A stretch of 64,000 nucleotides of DNA from Streptomyces puniciscabiei (GTDB lineage Bacteria > Actinomycetota > Actinomycetes > Streptomycetales > Streptomycetaceae): positions 2,246,501 to 2,310,500 of the forward strand of contig NZ_VFNX01000001.1 of the NCBI RefSeq assembly GCF_006715785.1, in the 5' to 3' direction. Position numbers and translations under genes: made by a program. Below the pieces are notes generated by a model. It made no database searches, was not told the DNA's origin, and worked only from the letters and a program-made list of their open reading frames with translations. Positions 36,219 through 47,012 of this stretch are shown one piece after another (within the stretch, counting starts at the first letter, position 1; every line of letters starts with the position of its first letter).

Positions 36219-38339
36219 CTACGACTTGGGCTCGAAGGAACCCGTGAGCGTCTTCCACGTGTCCTTGCGCAGCGTGCTGTCCCAGTTCGCAGCCTTCGCC
36301 GTGTACATCAGTCCGTAGCCGAGGTGGCCGTCGACCACGAACCCGCGGTCGATGGTGCGGCACTCGGTGCCGCCCTCGACATAGGTGAACTCCCAGTCGG
36401 CCGTGTTCCAGCTGCGGTAGCCGACTTTCTCTATACGGATCCGGTGGTACTGGGAGCGGACCATGAAGTGCTCCTGGTTCTCCCAGTCCGCCACCGGGTC
36501 GCTCTTGGGGCTGCCGGTCCAGCCGACGAGCAGCTTCTGCCCGTCGGGACCGGTGTAGCGGTCACCGGCACTTCCGGTGGACTGGTACTTCCAGCCCTTG
36601 GGCAGCCCGATCGAGTACCCCTGGCCGCCTTTGTGGGTCGACACCACCGGTGCGCTCCCGCCGCCCTGGGAACCGGACGCGCCGGAGGAGCCCGAGTCAC
36701 CGGTGGACGCGCTCGCGTCGACGGCCGAGCCCGACGTGGCACCGGCGCCGCCGGAGGACGGGTTCCCCCCGTCCGCCCGTGCCCCGCTGCCCGTGCTCTT
36801 GCCGCCCTTGTCCTGCTTGGTGGAGGCACTGGCGCTCGCCGCAGCCCTGGCCCCGCTGCTCTTGCTGTCCTTGCCGTCATCGCCCAGGACGAGGGTCAGG
36901 ATGGTGCCGAGCACGGCGAGCAGCACGACCACCGCGATGATGACCAGCGTGCGCTTGGGCACCACGTCGGTCAGGGGCGCCCTCGGTACCTGCCTCGGCG
37001 GCAGGTCCAGGTCCGGCGGCGGCACCACGGGCCAGCCGGAACTGGGCTTGGGCGCGCTGGAGTTCGGCCCACCCGAGGCACCGGAGGCACTGGAGGCGCC
37101 GACGGCAGGACCCGCCTGCCTCCCGGCGGATCCGGCACCGGCCCCGCCGGGGGAAACCGGTCGCGCCCCACCGGTGGAAGCCGGCCGCGCCCCAGCGGAG
37201 GAGGCCGGTCGCGCTCCGCCCTTGCCGGCAGGGCGGGCCCCGCCGGCGGTTGCGCCGCCCGTACCCGTGGCTCCACCGGCACCCGGCGCGGCCGTGCCGC
37301 CGCCGCTCTTCGTCCGGACGGCCGCGGCCGCCGTGGCCGCCGTGGCCGCCTTGCGCACCGAACGCAGCGCGCCACGCAGCTTCTCCCCGGCCTCCTCGCC
37401 CCGCCTGCCCTCGGACGCGCCCGGCTGCGGCGGCAGCGGCACCACCCGCGTGGCGTCCATCGGCTCCGGCTCGGGCGCGTGGATCACGGCGTTGAGCATG
37501 GCCCGGGCGCCCGCGTCGTCGAGCCGCTTGGCCGGGTCCTTGGTGAGCAGGCCGTAGATGACGTCCCGCAGCGGGCCCGCGTTCTTGGGCTCCTCCAGCG
37601 GCTCGGTCATCACCGCGGTGAGCGTGGCGATCGCCGAGCCCTTGTCGTACGGGGGCACGCCCTCGACCGCCGCGTACAGCAGACCGCCGAGCGACCACAG
37701 GTCGGCCGCCGGGCCCGGCTTGTGGCCGCGGGCCCGCTCCGGAGAAATGTAGGAGGGGGCGCCGACGAGCATGCCGGTGGAGGTGATGGACGGGTCGCCC
37801 TCGACCTGTGCGATACCGAAGTCGGTGAGCACGACCCGGCCGTCCTCGGCGATGAGCACGTTCGACGGCTTCACGTCCCGGTGCAGGATGCCCTCGCGGT
37901 GCGCGGAGCGCAGCACGTCGAGGATGGCGAGCCCGACCTCGGCGGCGCGCTTCGGCTCCAGCAGGCCGTCCTCGCGGATGACCTCGGCGAGGGACTTGCC
38001 CTCCACCAACTCCATGACGATCCAGGGCCGGTCGTCCTCGTCGACCACGTCGAAGACCGTCACCGCGCTGTTGTTGCGGATCCGGGCGATCGCCTTGGCC
38101 TCGCGCAGGGTGCGCGTGATCAGGCGCCGCTTCTCCTCCTCGTCGATGTTCGACGGGAACCGCAGCTCCTTGACGGCGACCGTCCGGCCCAGGGTCTCGT
38201 CCTCGGCGCGCCAGACCGTGCCCATCCCGCCCCGGCCCAGCACGTCTCCCAGCCGGTACCGCCCGGCGAGGAGACGACGCTCGCTCTTGTCCTGACGAGT
38301 CCCCTGACGAGAAGTTCCCGCCCGCTCCGCCTCCGACAT
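36219..38339 (-). CDS. Receptor-type Ser/Thr protein kinase (array member A)
   Basis: 706 residues. The kinase domain (about 24-290) is complete: Gly loop GRGGMG, Lys57, HRD 153-155, DFG 173-175, activation loop 'GDPSITSTGMLVGAPSYISPE'. The cytoplasmic linker contains 8-residue repeats of GGARPAS type (about 355-410). One membrane helix is at about 470-490, then a Ser/Gly/Thr stalk and an ectodomain with 'GYSIGLPKGWKYQ' and 'TWKTLTGSFEPK'. The first gene of the four-kinase array on this strand. GAGGGG lies just before the chosen ATG; an upstream ATG at 38378 is less likely. Confidence 0.92.
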   Translation of the reverse strand: MSEAERAGTSRQGTRQDKSERRLLAGRYRLGDVLGRGGMGTVWRAEDETLGRTVAVKELRFPSNIDEEEKRRLITRTLREAKAIARIRNNSAVTVFDVVDEDDRPWIVMELVEGKSLAEVIREDGLLEPKRAAEVGLAILDVLRSAHREGILHRDVKPSNVLIAEDGRVVLTDFGIAQVEGDPSITSTGMLVGAPSYISPERARGHKPGPAADLWSLGGLLYAAVEGVPPYDKGSAIATLTAVMTEPLEEPKNAGPLRDVIYGLLTKDPAKRLDDAGARAMLNAVIHAPEPEPMDATRVVPLPPQPGASEGRRGEEAGEKLRGALRSVRKAATAATAAAAVRTKSGGGTAAPGAGGATGTGGATAGGARPAGKGGARPASSAGARPASTGGARPVSPGGAGAGSAGRQAGPAVGASSASGASGGPNSSAPKPSSGWPVVPPPDLDLPPRQVPRAPLTDVVPKRTLVIIAVVVLLAVLGTILTLVLGDDGKDSKSSGARAAASASASTKQDKGGKSTGSGARADGGNPSSGGAGATSGSAVDASASTGDSGSSGASGSQGGGSAPVVSTHKGGQGYSIGLPKGWKYQSTGSAGDRYTGPDGQKLLVGWTGSPKSDPVADWENQEHFMVRSQYHRIRIEKVGYRSWNTADWEFTYVEGGTECRTIDRGFVVDGHLGYGLMYTAKAANWDSTLRKDTWKTLTGSFEPKS

Positions 38340-38549
38340 GCGTCCCCTCGATACAACCCGCCCTGACAGAGCCTCCATTGTCTCTCACCCGACAAGTGCC
38401 ACGTGCCCAGGGTGCCCCTCGTCGGGCGGGCCCAACCTGCCGGAAGCCGGGCGAAGTGCACGTTCCGCTCGCGGGAGTGACGGCCCGTTCGGCCATCGGC
38501 ACTCACGGCTGTCCCACGGCCGCGCGGGGGGACCGGGGCGGGGGCCTCC

Positions 38550-40259
38550 TCAGCTGAGCGGAACGATGTCCGGTGCGCCCAGCCGCGCCGCGTCCGCCGT
38601 CTGGTCGTCGGGCTGGAGTTGCGACTCGCGTTCGGCCTCCACCCGCTTCTCGTAGTGCTCGACCTCGCGCTCGATCTGGTCCTTGTCCCAGCCGAGGACC
38701 GGTGCCATCAGCTCGGCCGCCTCACGGGCACTGCGGGTGCCCCGGTCGAAGGTCTCGATGGAGATGCGGGTGCGGCGGGTGAGGACGTCGTCCAGGTGCC
38801 GGGCGCCCTCGTGCGAGGCGGCGTACACCACCTCGGCGCGCAGATAGTCCTCGGCGCCCTGCAGGGGCCGCCCCAGGGAGGGGTCGGCGGCGACGAGGTC
38901 CAGCAGCTCCTCGGCCAGGGAGCCGTACCGGTTCAGCAGATGTTCCACGCGGGCCGCGTGCAGACCGGTGCGGGCGGCGATCCGGGCGCGTGCGTTCCAC
39001 AGCGCCTGGTACCCCTCCGCGCCCAGCAGTGGGGTCTCCTCCGTCACGCAGTCGGCGACCCGCATGTCCAGGCCGTGCACCGCCGCGTCGACCGCGTCCT
39101 TGGCCATCACGCGGTAGGTGGTGTACTTGCCGCCCGCCACGACCACGAGTCCCGGCACCGGATGGGCGACCGTGTGCTCGCGGGACAGCTTGCTGGTGGC
39201 GTCGGACTCGCCGGCGAGCAGCGGGCGCAGACCGGCGTACACGCCCTGCACGTCGTCGCGGCCGAGCGGCACCGCGAGCACCGAGTTGACGTGCTCCAGC
39301 AGGTAGTCGATGTCGGCGCTGGACGCGGCCGGATGGGCCTTGTCGAGGTTCCAGTCGGTGTCGGTGGTGCCGACGATCCAGTGCCGGCCCCAGGGGATGA
39401 CGAAGAGGACGGACTTCTCGGTGCGCAGGATCAGGCCGGTGGTGGAGTGGATGCGGTCCTTGGGCACGACCAGGTGGATGCCCTTGGAGGCGCGGACGTG
39501 GAACTGGCCCCGCTCCCCCACCATGGCCTGCGTGTCGTCGGTCCACACCCCGGTCGCGTTGACGATCTGCTTGGCGCGGATCTCGTACTCCCCGCCGCCC
39601 TCCACGTCCTTCACCCGGGCGCCCACCACCCGCTCGCCCTCGCGCAGGAACCCGGTCACGCGCGCGCGGTTGGCCGCCTTCGCGCCGTAGGAGGCGGCCG
39701 TGCGCACCAGCGTGGCCACGAAGCGGGCGTCGTCCATCTGGGCGTCGTAGTACTGCAGGGCGCCGACCAGGGCGTCCTTCTTCAGGCAGGGGGCGACGCG
39801 CAGGGCGTGACGGTGGCTCAGGTGACGATGTATGGGCAGGCCCCGGCCGTGGCCGCGGGCCATGGACATCGCGTCGTAGAGCGCGACGCCCGAGCCGGCG
39901 TAGAGCCGCTCCCAGCCCCTGTGCTGCAGCGGGTACAGGAACGGCACCGGCTTGACCAGGTGCGGGGCGAGCCGCTCCAGGAGAAGTCCGCGCTCCTTCA
40001 GGGCTTCCCGTACGAGGGCGAAGTCGAGCATCTCCAGATAGCGCAGCCCGCCGTGGATCAGCTTGCTGGACCGGCTGGAGGTGCCGGACGCCCAGTCGCG
40101 GGCCTCGACCAGGCCGGTGGACAGGCCGCGCGTGACGGCGTCCAGCGCGGTACCCGCGCCGACGACTCCGGCACCGATCACCAGCACGTCCAGTTCCCGC
40201 TCCGCCATCGCCGCCAGTGCCTCGGCGCGCTGGGTCGGCCCCAGAGTCGCTGTCCTCAC
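38550..40259 (-). CDS. glpD: Glycerol-3-phosphate dehydrogenase, FAD-dependent (aerobic)
   Basis: 569-residue peripheral membrane flavoenzyme oxidising glycerol 3-phosphate to dihydroxyacetone phosphate and passing electrons to quinone. The FAD motif 'VLVIGAGVVGAGTALDAVTRG' is at about 25-45, and the family signature 'SSRSSKLIHGGLRYLE' follows at about 62-77. 'IVNATGVWTDD', 'PWGRHWIVGTTDTDWN' and 'VAGGKYTTYRVMA' are all present. The C-terminal helical domain runs to the end. Length is normal. Starts at GTG. Divergent from the degenerate dehydrogenase gene; the intergenic region carries two DnaA-box-like sequences. Confidence 0.95.
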   Translation of the reverse strand: MRTATLGPTQRAEALAAMAERELDVLVIGAGVVGAGTALDAVTRGLSTGLVEARDWASGTSSRSSKLIHGGLRYLEMLDFALVREALKERGLLLERLAPHLVKPVPFLYPLQHRGWERLYAGSGVALYDAMSMARGHGRGLPIHRHLSHRHALRVAPCLKKDALVGALQYYDAQMDDARFVATLVRTAASYGAKAANRARVTGFLREGERVVGARVKDVEGGGEYEIRAKQIVNATGVWTDDTQAMVGERGQFHVRASKGIHLVVPKDRIHSTTGLILRTEKSVLFVIPWGRHWIVGTTDTDWNLDKAHPAASSADIDYLLEHVNSVLAVPLGRDDVQGVYAGLRPLLAGESDATSKLSREHTVAHPVPGLVVVAGGKYTTYRVMAKDAVDAAVHGLDMRVADCVTEETPLLGAEGYQALWNARARIAARTGLHAARVEHLLNRYGSLAEELLDLVAADPSLGRPLQGAEDYLRAEVVYAASHEGARHLDDVLTRRTRISIETFDRGTRSAREAAELMAPVLGWDKDQIEREVEHYEKRVEAERESQLQPDDQTADAARLGAPDIVPLS

Positions 40260-40385
40260 GCTGCCTCCCGCTGTCGCAGACTCGCTCGCGTCGGCCGCAC
40301 CCGGTGGGCGAAGCCCGGTTCATCCCCTCCTCATGCCCAAATTCTGACCGGGTTGCCCGACTTCAGCCACCACGGGTTCCCAACC

Positions 40386-40489
40386 TGTGGACAACTCGAG
40401 CACAACCCTTGCAAGACACACGAACAGAATCACACATGACGGTCATATGTGTACCTAGTCTGACATTGCACTCGCGCACCCTGTCCACA
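40386..40489. promoter_or_regulatory. Two DnaA-box-like sequences in the glpD divergent promoter region
   Basis: TGTGGACAA at 40386-40394 is the exact complement of the Streptomyces DnaA box TTGTCCACA. CTGTCCACA at 40481-40489 matches in 8 of 9 positions and points the other way. Between them lies an imperfect dyad ACACATGACGGTCATATGTGT (40434-40454) that could be a GylR-like or other operator for glpD. Two boxes are too few for an origin. Confidence 0.4.
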
Positions 40490-40539
40490 GCGTTTGCGCA
40501 CCTGTCCCGCTTCGGCTACTGGGAAGGACGGCCCACGCC

Positions 40540-41748
40540 ATGCCCGCAGACCTCGCCGTCATCGGACTCGGCCCCTACGGCTTGCCGCTCGCCCAGGCCG
40601 CCGTCGCCGCAGGCATCCCCACCATCGGTTACGCCACCGGCCCCGAGGCGGGCTCGCTCAGCGCCGCCGAGCTGCGCCGGATGCACGCCGCGGGCTTCCG
40701 GCCCGGCACCGACCCGGCCCAGCTCGGCCGGGTGCGCACCGCGGTGATCTGCGCGCCGACCCCGCGCGGCGCCGACGGGGGACTCGATCTCGGCCAGGTG
40801 GAGGCGGCAGCCCGCGCCCTCGCCCAGCAGCTGCGCCCGCACACCACGGTCATCCTGGAGTCGCCGGTGCTGCCCGGCACGACCGAGGAGTTCCTCCGCC
40901 CCCTGCTGGAGGAGGGCTCGGGGCTGCGAGCCGGCCGCGACTTCCACCTCGCCTACTCGCCCAGCCGGGTCGACCCCGGCAACCGCGACCACTCCCCCGC
41001 CAGCACCCCCAAGGTCATCGGTGGCCTCACCCCCACCTGCACCGAGTCGGCCGCCGCCTTCTACGGCCGGCTCACCGACAAGGTGGTACGCGCGCGTGGA
41101 CTGCGCGAGGCGGAGACCGTGCAGCTGCTGGAGACCAACTTCCGGCACGTCAACATCGCGCTGGTCAACGAGATGGCCGTGCTCTGTCATGAGCTGGGCG
41201 TCGATCTGTGGGACGTGATCCGGTGCGCCGAGACCAAGCCCTTCGGCTTCCAGGCGTTCCGCCCCGGGCCCGGCGTCGGCGGGCACGGCGTCCCCCAGGA
41301 CCTGACGGGGCACGCCACCCGCACCCTGCGGATGGTGGAGCTGGCCCAGCAGGTCAACAGCCGGATGCCCCGGTACGTCGTCCAGCGCGCGGCCACCCTC
41401 CTCAACGAGCACGGCAAGTCCGCCCGCGGCGCGCGCGTGCTGCTGCTCGGCGTCACCTACAAGCCCGACCTCGCCGACCTGCAGGGCACACCGGCCCAGG
41501 AGATCGCGATCCGGCTGATGGAGCTGGGCGCCGCCGTCAGCTACCACGACCCCCTCGTGGCCTCCTGGAACGTCCTCGACCGCCCGGTCCCCCGCGCGGA
41601 CTCGCTCTACGAGACCGCCGCCGACGCCGACCTGACGATCCTGCTCCAGCAGCACCGCACGTACGACCTGCAGGGGCTGTCGGTGAAGGCGCAGTTGCTG
41701 CTGGACACGCGCGGAGCCACACCCACGGGGGCGGCGCACCGGCTCTGA
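40540..41748 (+). CDS. UDP-glucose/ManNAc dehydrogenase homologue lacking catalytic residues
   Basis: 402 residues with the full three-domain plan of nucleotide-sugar dehydrogenases: N-terminal Rossmann (VIGLGPYGLPLA), central helical domain and C-terminal UDP-binding domain ('VLLLGVTYKPDLADLQGTPA'). In active enzymes the catalytic Cys lies in GGHCxPxDP; here it is GGHGVPQD, Cys replaced by Gly. The catalytic Lys and Asn of the KLLEN segment are Gln and Thr (ETVQLLETNFR). The protein thus keeps the fold and probably substrate binding, but not the two-step oxidation. It stands alone, with a terminator after it and no sugar-polymer genes nearby. Codon use is normal. Confidence 0.85.
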   Translation: MPADLAVIGLGPYGLPLAQAAVAAGIPTIGYATGPEAGSLSAAELRRMHAAGFRPGTDPAQLGRVRTAVICAPTPRGADGGLDLGQVEAAARALAQQLRPHTTVILESPVLPGTTEEFLRPLLEEGSGLRAGRDFHLAYSPSRVDPGNRDHSPASTPKVIGGLTPTCTESAAAFYGRLTDKVVRARGLREAETVQLLETNFRHVNIALVNEMAVLCHELGVDLWDVIRCAETKPFGFQAFRPGPGVGGHGVPQDLTGHATRTLRMVELAQQVNSRMPRYVVQRAATLLNEHGKSARGARVLLLGVTYKPDLADLQGTPAQEIAIRLMELGAAVSYHDPLVASWNVLDRPVPRADSLYETAADADLTILLQQHRTYDLQGLSVKAQLLLDTRGATPTGAAHRL

Positions 41749-41770
41749 GCGCGGTCACGAACGGAAAACG

Positions 41771-41794
41771 GCCGGGGGTGTTGTCGTCCCCGGC
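41771..41794 (+). terminator. Terminator after the dehydrogenase homologue
   Basis: GCCGGGG / CCCCGGC 7-bp stem with a 10-base loop, followed by TGTTAGTCTC, 23 bases after the stop codon. Confidence 0.6.
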
Positions 41795-41917
41795 TGTTAG
41801 TCTCCCCCGGACTCGCCGCACACGTGTACGGCGAGCGCACGCGCGCGTGCGCGCGGTGCCGTTTCCGTTTCCGTTTCCGTCCTTTCAGTCGTGCTCCATA
41901 TCGGGGGGATTTCTGTC

Positions 41918-42481
41918 ATGAGCCAGTCAGCTCCACCGCCTCAGCCTTCGCAGCCCGGTCCGGTCGAGGGCAACCCGTACGCGCAGCAGGCCCCGGCCGA
42001 CGCGCCGTACCCGCCGCAGCCGGGGGCGCAGGTGCCCCAGCCGGGCGCGTTCGCCCCGCCGGCGCCGCCCGCGCCGGGCCGGAACAACCTGGTCCTCGGC
42101 CTGGTCGCCGCGGTCGTCGCCGCCGTGGCCGCCGCCGCGCTCTACGGCGTCATCATCGGCGCCACCAAGCACGAGATCGGCTACGCGGCCGTCGGTGTCG
42201 GCTTCGTCGTCGGTGTCGCGGCGGGCAAGGCGGGTGGCCGCAACCCCGTCCTTCCGATCGCGGCCGTCGTCCTGTCCCTGGCCTCCGTCTACTTGGGCCA
42301 GCTGGTGGGCGAGGCGATGATCGGCGCCAAGGCGAGCGGGCTGAGCTTCTCCACGGTCTTCTTCGACCACTTCGACATCGTCCAGAAGGCCTGGAAGGAA
42401 GAGGCCGACCCGCTGACCTTCGTCTTCTTCGCCATCGCCGGGTTCGCCGCGTTCTCCGGCACCAAGAAGGCCGCCCTGTAA
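41918..42481 (+). CDS. Membrane protein with proline-rich N-terminus
   Basis: 187 residues. The first 55 are Pro/Gln/Ala-rich and probably disordered in the cytoplasm. Membrane helices follow at about 60-80, 88-106 and 112-135, and one near the C-terminus, with an amphipathic stretch 'FDHFDIVQKAWKEEADP' before the last. GGGGGGA lies 8 bases upstream of the ATG. The leader contains three copies of TTTCCG at about 41863-41880. The layout resembles many streptomycete membrane proteins of unknown role. Confidence 0.8.
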   Translation: MSQSAPPPQPSQPGPVEGNPYAQQAPADAPYPPQPGAQVPQPGAFAPPAPPAPGRNNLVLGLVAAVVAAVAAAALYGVIIGATKHEIGYAAVGVGFVVGVAAGKAGGRNPVLPIAAVVLSLASVYLGQLVGEAMIGAKASGLSFSTVFFDHFDIVQKAWKEEADPLTFVFFAIAGFAAFSGTKKAAL

Positions 42482-42498
42482 CGCCTTCCCGCAAGGGG

Positions 42499-42533
42499 CA
42501 GGGCCCGGCCACCTCGTCGGTGGCCGGGCCCTG
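42499..42533. terminator. Bidirectional terminator, 15-bp perfect stem
   Basis: CAGGGCCCGGCCACC and its exact complement flank the loop TCGTC, between the membrane-protein gene and the convergent GuaB3 gene. Confidence 0.85.
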
Positions 42534-42548
42534 TATGCCGTCCGCGCG

Positions 42549-43673
42549 TCAGCGGCGGTGCTGGCTGTCCGCGACGGTCACCTCGACCCGCTGGAACTCC
42601 TTCAGCTCGCTGTAGCCGGTGGTGGCCATCGCGCGGCGCAGGGCGCCGAAGAGGTTCATCGAGCCGTCGGGGGTGTGGGACGGGCCGGTGAGGACCTCCT
42701 CGATGGTGCCGACCGTGCCCAGGTCGACCTTCTGGCCTCGCGGCAGCTCCTCGTTGACCGCCTCCATGCCCCAGTGGTGGCCCTTGCCGGGCGCGTCCGT
42801 GGCGCGGGCGAGCGGGGAGCCCATCATCACCGCGTCGGCGCCGCAGGCGATCGCCTTGGGCAGGTCGCCGGACCAGCCGACGCCGCCGTCCGCGATCACG
42901 TGCACGTACCGGCCGCCGGACTCGTCCATGTAGTCACGGCGGGCCGCGGCCACGTCGGCGACGGCCGTGGCCATGGGGACCTGGATGCCCAGGACGTTGC
43001 GCGTGGTGTGCGCGGCGCCGCCGCCGAAGCCGACCAGGACGCCGGCCGCGCCGGTGCGCATCAGGTGCAGGGCGGCGGTGTAGGTGGCGCAGCCGCCGAC
43101 GATCACCGGGACGTCCAGCTCGTAGATGAACTGCTTCAGGTTCAGCGGCTCGTGGGAGGACGAGACGTGCTCCGCCGAGACCGTCGTGCCACGGATGACG
43201 AAGATGTCGACGCCCGCGTCCACGACCGCCTTGGAGAACTGGGCGGTGCGCTGCGGGGAGAGCGCGGCCGCCGTGACCACACCGGAGTCGCGCACCTCCT
43301 TGATCCGGGCGCCGATCAGCTCCTCCTTGATCGGCGCCGCGTAGATCTCCTGGAGGCGGCGGGTCGCCCGCTCGGCGGGCAGCTCGGCGATCTCGTCCAG
43401 CAGCGGCTGCGGGTCCTCGTACCGCGTCCACAGGCCCTCGAGGTTGAGGACGCCCAGGCCGCCCAGCTCGCCGATGCGGATCGCGGTGGCCGGGGAGACG
43501 ACCGAGTCCATGGGGGCGGCCAGGAAGGGCAGCTCGAAGCGGTAGGCGTCGATCTGCCAGGCGATCGAGACCTCCTTCGGGTCCCGCGTACGGCGGCTGG
43601 GGACGACGGCGATGTCGTCGAAGGCGTACGCCCGGCGGCCGCGCTTGCCGCGCCCGATCTCGATCTCAGTCAC
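42549..43673 (-). CDS. GuaB3-type IMP dehydrogenase-related protein
   Basis: 374-residue TIM-barrel protein of the IMPDH/GMP-reductase family without CBS domains. 'FLAAPMDSVVSP' (about 49-60), 'VIVGGCATYTAALHLMRTGA' and 'ADGGVGWSGDLPKAIACGADAVMMGSPLA' mark the barrel. The IMPDH catalytic loop GSICTTR reads GAAHTTR here, so the nucleophilic Cys is His. This sequence class is widespread in actinobacteria as a second or third guaB paralogue of undefined activity. It lies 145 bases downstream of true guaB on the same strand, separated by a hairpin, so partial co-transcription is likely. Confidence 0.88.
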   Translation of the reverse strand: MTEIEIGRGKRGRRAYAFDDIAVVPSRRTRDPKEVSIAWQIDAYRFELPFLAAPMDSVVSPATAIRIGELGGLGVLNLEGLWTRYEDPQPLLDEIAELPAERATRRLQEIYAAPIKEELIGARIKEVRDSGVVTAAALSPQRTAQFSKAVVDAGVDIFVIRGTTVSAEHVSSSHEPLNLKQFIYELDVPVIVGGCATYTAALHLMRTGAAGVLVGFGGGAAHTTRNVLGIQVPMATAVADVAAARRDYMDESGGRYVHVIADGGVGWSGDLPKAIACGADAVMMGSPLARATDAPGKGHHWGMEAVNEELPRGQKVDLGTVGTIEEVLTGPSHTPDGSMNLFGALRRAMATTGYSELKEFQRVEVTVADSQHRR

Positions 43674-43754
43674 GTCTCTAGGCCTTTCCCTATGCGTTGC
43701 AGCGCCTTCCAGTATCGCCGACGGGTACGACAGAAGCCCGCCACGGGGACGACA

Positions 43755-43785
43755 ACGGCGGCCCCGGAGGTTCCGGAGCCGCCGT
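43755..43785 (-). terminator. Hairpin between guaB and the guaB3-type gene
   Basis: 14-bp stem with one mismatch (ACGGCGGCCCCGGA / TCCGGAGCCGCCGT) and a 3-base loop, located 34 bases past the guaB stop. Confidence 0.6.
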
Positions 43786-43818
43786 CGATGGCCGTCACGC
43801 GCCCGTGGGGACGCCGTT

Positions 43819-45366
<1,548 letters not shown>

Positions 45367-45488
45367 CTAACGGGAAGCATCGCTAGCAAATTCCACGGTA
45401 CGGGGTCACTTCAGGCTTCGTATGTTCGTACGGAAACCGAAGCACGCCTGTTCAGCAAAGGGACCTGCAGGTGCTTCGTACAAGGGTG

Positions 45489-46166
45489 TTACTGCTCGGC
45501 GAGCGCGCGCAGGCGACTCAGTGCCCGGTGCTGGGCGACCCGGACGGCGCCGGGTGACATTCCCAACATCTGCCCCGTCTCCTCCGCGGTCAAGCCCACG
45601 GCGATCCGCAGCAGGAGCAGTTCGCGCTGGTTCTCGGGCAGGTTGGCCAGCAGCTTCTTGGCCCACTCGGCGTCGCTGCTGAGCAGGGCGCGCTCCTCGG
45701 GGCCGAGGGAGTCGTCGGGCCGTTCCGGCATCTCGTCGGAGGGCACCGCCGTCGAACCCGGGTGGCGCATGGCGGCCCGCTGCAGGTCGGCGACCTTGTG
45801 GGAGGCGATGGCGAAGACGAACGCCTCGAAGGGGCGGCCGGTGTCGCGATAGCGGGGCAGCGCGAGCAGGACCGCGACGCAGACCTCCTGGGCGAGGTCC
45901 TCGACGAAGTGACGCGCGTCGCCGGGCAGCCTGGACAGCCGGGTGCGGCAGTAGCGCAGCGCCAGCGGGTGGACATGGGCGAGCAGATCGTGCGTGGCCT
46001 GCTCGTCACCGTCGACGGCGCGATGGACGAGCGCACCGATCGCCCCATGGGCCGTGCCCGCCTCGTCGTCGCGCATCGGTCCATGGTGCCTTGTGGCCGT
46101 CCGGTCCGTCGCATTGTGCTCGTGGTTGTGCACCGAAGCGTTATGAGCAGGTGCGCCGGCACTCAT
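45489..46166 (-). CDS. shbA: ECF sigma factor ShbA (SigD type)
   Basis: 225 residues from an ATG with GGAGGG 8 bases upstream. A variable Ala/His/Asn-rich N-terminus of about 45 residues precedes region 2 ('[35 protein letters not shown]'; motif given in part). Region 4 has '[29 protein letters not shown]'. In Streptomyces the sigma factor encoded between guaB and bldM drives transcription of hrdB, the principal sigma gene; identity here is inferred from sequence and position. No anti-sigma gene is adjacent. A start 51 bases upstream is possible but less well supported. Confidence 0.88.
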   Translation of the reverse strand: MSAGAPAHNASVHNHEHNATDRTATRHHGPMRDDEAGTAHGAIGALVHRAVDGDEQATHDLLAHVHPLALRYCRTRLSRLPGDARHFVEDLAQEVCVAVLLALPRYRDTGRPFEAFVFAIASHKVADLQRAAMRHPGSTAVPSDEMPERPDDSLGPEERALLSSDAEWAKKLLANLPENQRELLLLRIAVGLTAEETGQMLGMSPGAVRVAQHRALSRLRALAEQ

Positions 46167-47012
46167 CTCCTGCGCCCTCCCCTTCCGCTCGACCGACTCG
46201 TCCCCGAGAGACTCCACATCTCAAGGATGCGGCATCCGCGCCGAAACGAGCAGCGCGCGTCCGGCGGGCCGACGTACGCACCGCCCGCCGCAGCGCCACC
46301 CGGAACTCGTACGCCCGGGGCGCGGACCGCCCGGCCGTGAGGGTCCCGCGCCTCACCGCGCGGCGCCGACCACGGGTGTTCATGAAGTGGATCTCCGTCG
46401 GCCCGGTCGGGCGCCCGGCCGGCCGACCGCCTGCCGCGCGGCTCCCCGGGTGTGACCGGGTCCACGCCGCGAGGGCCCGTCACGACCGCTGCCACGGGCA
46501 ACCGGAACACCCGTCAAGGTGTTTCACCGGCACCCGACCTCCTCCGGTGAAAGGGGACCTGGACCGGGCCCGGGGCCTGCCGGGCCGGACGGCCGCGCGC
46601 ACCACGCCCCCGCAGGGGCGATCGTCCACCCGGCGCACCGGCGCCAGGACAGGTGCGGGCGCCGGAGCCGGGCAGGGCACGCCGGTACGGCGGCGGAGCC
46701 GCAGGGCACTTGCGCGCACGCGCGCGTGCCGCCGAGACACACCGGTACGGCCAGGGACCGACGGCCAGGACCGACGGCTTCGACCCCGGTACCGACGGCC
46801 ACGACCGCCGTACCGACGGCGCCGCCCCAGGCCGCCCTCGTCCAGGCCCGCGCAGGGCCGGGACACGGCGCCCGGACGCCTCGGCCCGAGGGCTGCCCGA
46901 AAGGGCCGGTGAGACGTCCCGCTGCTGCCGTGGGAGGCGGACACACGTCCGGCTCCGGGTGTGATGCCCGGCGCCGGGCGGGCCCCGCCTGCCCCGCAGG
47001 GCTGGGCACTGT
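46167..47012. other. 846-base gap between shbA and bldM
   Basis: No gene is supported: frames on both strands are Arg/Pro/Ala-rich and lack ribosome-binding sites. The shbA promoter should lie near 46170-46300. A cluster of ACCGACGGC units occurs at about 46757-46830, and an alternating purine-pyrimidine run GCGCGCACGCGCGCGTGC at about 46712-46729. A short dyad TTTCACCGG...CCGGTGAAA lies at about 46519-46552. Confidence 0.5.

Noticed and set aside
40386..40489. Replication origin
   Set aside because: Only two DnaA-box-like sequences and no dnaA/dnaN genes; a Streptomyces origin has many boxes between those genes.
46524..47009. 161-codon minus-strand frame between bldM and shbA
   Set aside because: Composition reflects high GC only; no domain, no start signal, and overlaps other equally long frames.
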